64,000 nt of DNA, taken from NCBI GenBank assembly GCA_021442155.1, contig CM038222.1, forward strand, positions 55,919,352 through 55,983,351, written 5' to 3'. Shown one piece after another: positions 60,801-64,000 of this stretch. How positions within the stretch are numbered: position 1 is the first letter of the stretch; each line of letters opens with the position of its first letter. The DNA is from Cymbidium sinense. Lineage: Eukaryota; Streptophyta; Magnoliopsida; Asparagales; Orchidaceae. The notes beneath the pieces are model-generated. The model saw only the letters and a list, made by a program, of their open reading frames with translations, was not told where the DNA came from and did no database searches. The position numbers and the translations under genes were made by a program.

Positions 60801-63800
60801 TACGTGCCATTGTTGACTAAGAAAGTGAGGTAATTAAATGACCTCCTTGGGCTACCTAAAGCCTCATATTCTCGGGATGTTCAGACTAAACACTTGCTTT
60901 TCTCAAATACATATAGATGTACAAATAACTAAAATAAAGAGAGCCAAGCAAAGTTGTATTTTATTTAGTTGGATTTATCTACATATGTGAATTAAAGCTC
61001 TCTTCAAATTCTAATGTAGTTATGCATAGGAAAGAAGAAAAGAGAACTCCATTTCACACATTTAAGTCATATGCACATGCAAACCTATATGTTTTCATAA
61101 CTAATATCACTCCAATCAATGTAACCTATTTATATACTTTGGAAAAATAAATTTGAATTTATTAGTGATAATAGCCACAGATATATTAAGTTAAGTCAAC
61201 ACATGCAAACTTAACATAAAGGAAAACAATTTATTTTAATTAATTTTGAGAAGATGAATGCATGAATTCATGTGGCGTACAACATTTAATGTAGTTGGAT
61301 AGAAATAACTAAACAAAAGCATATAATTCATTCAATCCAACTAATTCCTAAGGACAAATACATTAAATGAAATCATTTAAAGTAAACCAAAGTTTTTTTA
61401 ATGTCATTTTTAATTCCATGTTTTTATTTGATTTAATGATGTGAGAAAAGGTTTGTTGATCCTAACCCATTCCCATGTTTGTGAATTAATTTGGCTTAAT
61501 GAAATGTAATCAAGTTGATTTTATATATTAATTAGGTTGTAATATGCATTAAATCCATTAATTAACCCTTACCTATGTTACCTTAATTTAATTAACCAAA
61601 TAATTATGAGCCAAAATGATATGCACATGAATGGAAAATAAATTTGTAATGATCCTAAGAAATAAAAGGGGCCTAATGCAATTGGCTCATGATTAATAAT
61701 TAATTAAGTTAAGAAACTTTATTAAGTACTCTTATAATTCTTTAATAGATGGGGGCTAATTATAATTTATTTAGAATTTCTTTATGTTGTTGAACACCTA
61801 AGGGTCTAGCGAAGACTTCATTAATAGCAATACGTAACCGAACGAAGCACATTTGATTAATTGATTAAGCCTTGATTAATTTAATTAATGAAATAAACTT
61901 AGGGAAATAGATTAGGAAGGAGGCCCTAATCTTATCCCATTGGTTCATTCACGGTTAAGCAATAATAAATCACTTAATTGATTAATTTATTAATGTTCAT
62001 GAGATTAATTAATTTAAGAGAGTAATTACAGCTTAATTAGTTCATTTCCTTAATTAATTAAGCAACAAATCACAATAAAATAATGAAAGGTAGAGGTCAT
62101 CCTATTGAATTAACACACAAAGTTTGGGGCTAATTACTTAGGTAATTAAAGAGTAATTTTTTTAATTAATTATGTAATTAAACTTTAATTAAGCTCTAAT
62201 TACTACTCAAAGTTAATTAAGAATATTTTAAATAAATTCTCCTATGAGATGCCTTCAAAATGAATATTTATTTGCATTATTATAATTTTTCTATGATTTG
62301 TTATAATTTTTTAAAGTTTCAGTCGATTTAAATAATTTTTCATAATTTTTATAAAGTTTATTAATTTATTATACTAAAATAGACTATTTGAGCTTCAAAA
62401 TTCAATATCTCTCAATCCAGAAGTTCTTTTGACTTAAAAATTTTAGGGTAGGTGTATTTTAACTTCAATTTCAACCTTTAAAAATTTCACATCAATCTTA
62501 TGTGCATTTTTGGTTTAATTTGTGAAATTTGATTTTCATTAAAACTTAAATTAAGCCCAAAATACCTTGTAGAAATTAAGGATTTTGAGCTTAATGGATT
62601 CCTCTCATAAAGACAAAGTCAATAAGGCCTTATTAACAATTTTCTATTGAGTATTTTATTTGTTAGGAATTTTTGGAATTTTTAGCAATTTAAATAATTT
62701 TAAAAACAAAAAACCTCAATTTCCTACTTAACCCAGCCAGCATCACGCAGTGCTGACTGGACCATGCGGTTCCATGTGTCATCACGCGATTGAGCCACAT
62801 AATTTTGTGTGGCTTTTGAGCGGGAAAATGGCGGGTTTCAATCCTGTGATATGAGGGACAAAATTAGGTGGATCTACTTCTAATCTTAGCCATCTGTCCC
62901 TATTAAAGGGAGATCGAATGGCTGTTGTGTTGTCTTCTTCCTAGCAGATGAAAATAACACCCGAAATGGGCGAACCGAATGGATGAACGGGATACCGAAT
63001 GCTGAGGGTCCATTTAGGCTTGATTTCACGATGATTTTTACCTAAAAACTCCTACTTTTGCATTGGGATCATTTGAAATGAAGAATGCAAGGGATATCAA
63101 AGGGATTTTCCTAAAATCAAGCAAACATCATCACAAACAAACAATCCTACGGCCGGCTACGAGATTTGAAAAATACCTCACCGAGGATGATTTTCGATGG
63201 TAGAGATAATTCAAACACATTCCTGGATGTGACATGAAGCTTTGAAATGAATCTGGACTCTTGCCTTACTTTGGAATGTCACGGTCACCAACCTTCACCG
63301 CAATTCACCAAAATCTGCTCAGATTTAATAGCTTTCTATCGAAAGGAAGTGGGGAATGAGTTTCTTTCTCTCATTGGAGTTCCTAAAGCTTTCTAATGTA
63401 GAAATTGAATGCTTAGGGTGCCTCTTTTCCTTCGTGCATAATGGTGGCCAAAAATCACCACTAATGGTGATTTTTTTGGCTTCTAGTGGGGTGTCTAATG
63501 GCCGGTGGCAGTTAGGAATGGCAGGGGATCATCCTTTGTGGCTTGAGTTGGATGGCCAAGTCTTGGGAGGTGGCTAGCAAGAGGGATTAGTGGGTGTTCT
63601 ATCAGTTTAAAATGCTCCAATGGGGGAGGTGAAGTGAATTCACCTCCCCATGAGTCATGGCTAACCCAACGATCTCCTGGGTCAGGTTGGGTAGTGTCAT
63701 AGATTCCTAGGTGGACCATTGGGAGGGTGTCAAGTGGCCAAGGAATGGAAATGACCACTTACATAAGTGATTTATCTCATGTGATACCCTTGAACCATGG

Positions 63801-64000
63801 GTAGAATGGTTATTTGGCATTTAATTTGATTTAAGCAGATTTGAAATGAGTCAAAAGTGAGTTGGACCAAATTTCAAGTCATTTGGAGTTCATTAGGTTC
63901 AATTTGACTCAATTTGACCCATTTAGGTCAAATTTGGTCAAATCGGGTTAGGTTGACCAATTGGTCAAATTGAGTCAAATCAAAGTTGGGTCAAGTTCAT
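57825..64000 (-). mobile_element. LTR F4, 5' LTR of element X (runs off the window)
   Basis: Starts TGTGATGCTTATTTTTGG beside the PBS and is colinear with F1 to the last base. Shared blocks: cggtgcggtcaggtaccg (59273), hairpin module (59651-59776), two copies of the atgacctcctt unit (about 60560 and 60835), cagccagcatcacgcag (62735) and the palindrome TTGACCAATTGGTCAA (63954-63969). About 6.2 kb are visible; by comparison with F2, F3 and R1, one to two kb more should follow. No coding sequence is credible; frames near 63356-63758 lie in conserved LTR sequence also open by chance in F2. Confidence 0.83.
59651..59776 (-). other. Conserved two-hairpin module, F4 copy
   Basis: Short hairpin 59651-59684 (ggactta with caagccc, weakened). 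Long hairpin: agattatgcttagggg (59699-59714) with ccccttaagcataatct (59760-59776), a full stem with one bulge. The outer pair is A-T here and G-C in F2 and F3. Confidence 0.7.

Noticed and set aside
32134..64000. Simple model in which F3 and F4 are the two LTRs of one element
   Set aside because: F4 is clearly closer to F1, and two RT domains joined at about 54310-54352 show that two elements lie between F3 and F4.

Overview
The window looks like intergenic heterochromatin from a plant with a large, repeat-filled nuclear genome. It is AT-rich and has no intact open gene. It holds wrecks of plant-type Ty1/copia and Ty3/gypsy (Tat/Ogre-like) retrotransposons, microsatellites, and the last exon of one plant gene. 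I cannot name the species. No tRNA, rRNA, CRISPR or bacterial-type feature was seen.

Layout. Positions 1-3300 hold a decayed plus-strand copia element. Positions 3426-3734 are the 3'-terminal exon of a TauE/SafE-family membrane anion exporter; the rest of that gene lies to the left or is lost. Positions 3735-7467 hold microsatellites, a decayed minus-strand LTR piece, purine/pyrimidine hairpin tracts and a ~44-bp minisatellite. From 7468 to the right edge everything I can explain is one nested cluster of a single Tat-like gypsy family with very long LTRs (about 5.3-8.0 kb).

For convenience the LTR copies are named F (element sense is the minus strand) or R (element sense is the plus strand). 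F1 = 7468-10367 + 18183-21489. R1 = 10368-18177, a solo LTR inside F1 with a gaaac target duplication. F2 = 21490-29308, followed by its element's 3'UTR (29309-32133). F3 = 32134-37028 + 42298-45413. R2 = 37029-42292, a solo LTR inside F3 with a cacct target duplication. F4 = 57825 to beyond 64000. Right of F3 come its 3'UTR (45414-48298) and a degenerate minus-strand pol: integrase, two RNase H domains, RT, an RGG-rich linker, protease and the Gag C-terminus (to about 54309). A junction at about 54310-54352 then joins this to a second RT/linker/leader/PBS that belongs to F4.

Reconstruction (inference). Element X (LTRs F1 and F4) is oldest. Element Z (F2) inserted into F1, element Y (F3 plus pol) inserted into the 3'UTR of Z, and R1 and R2 inserted into F1 and F3. 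One large deletion between the gag of Y and the RT of X then removed the 5' part of Y, the remainder of Z, the end of F1 and the 3' half of X. This accounts for every missing piece with one event.

Most interesting signals: (i) a two-hairpin module present in all six LTR copies, with compensatory base changes between copies; (ii) five tandem hairpins in the 5' leader next to the primer-binding site; (iii) dense arrays of TTGAC (W-box) motifs, including a recurring 16-bp palindrome, in the part of the LTR expected to be U3.
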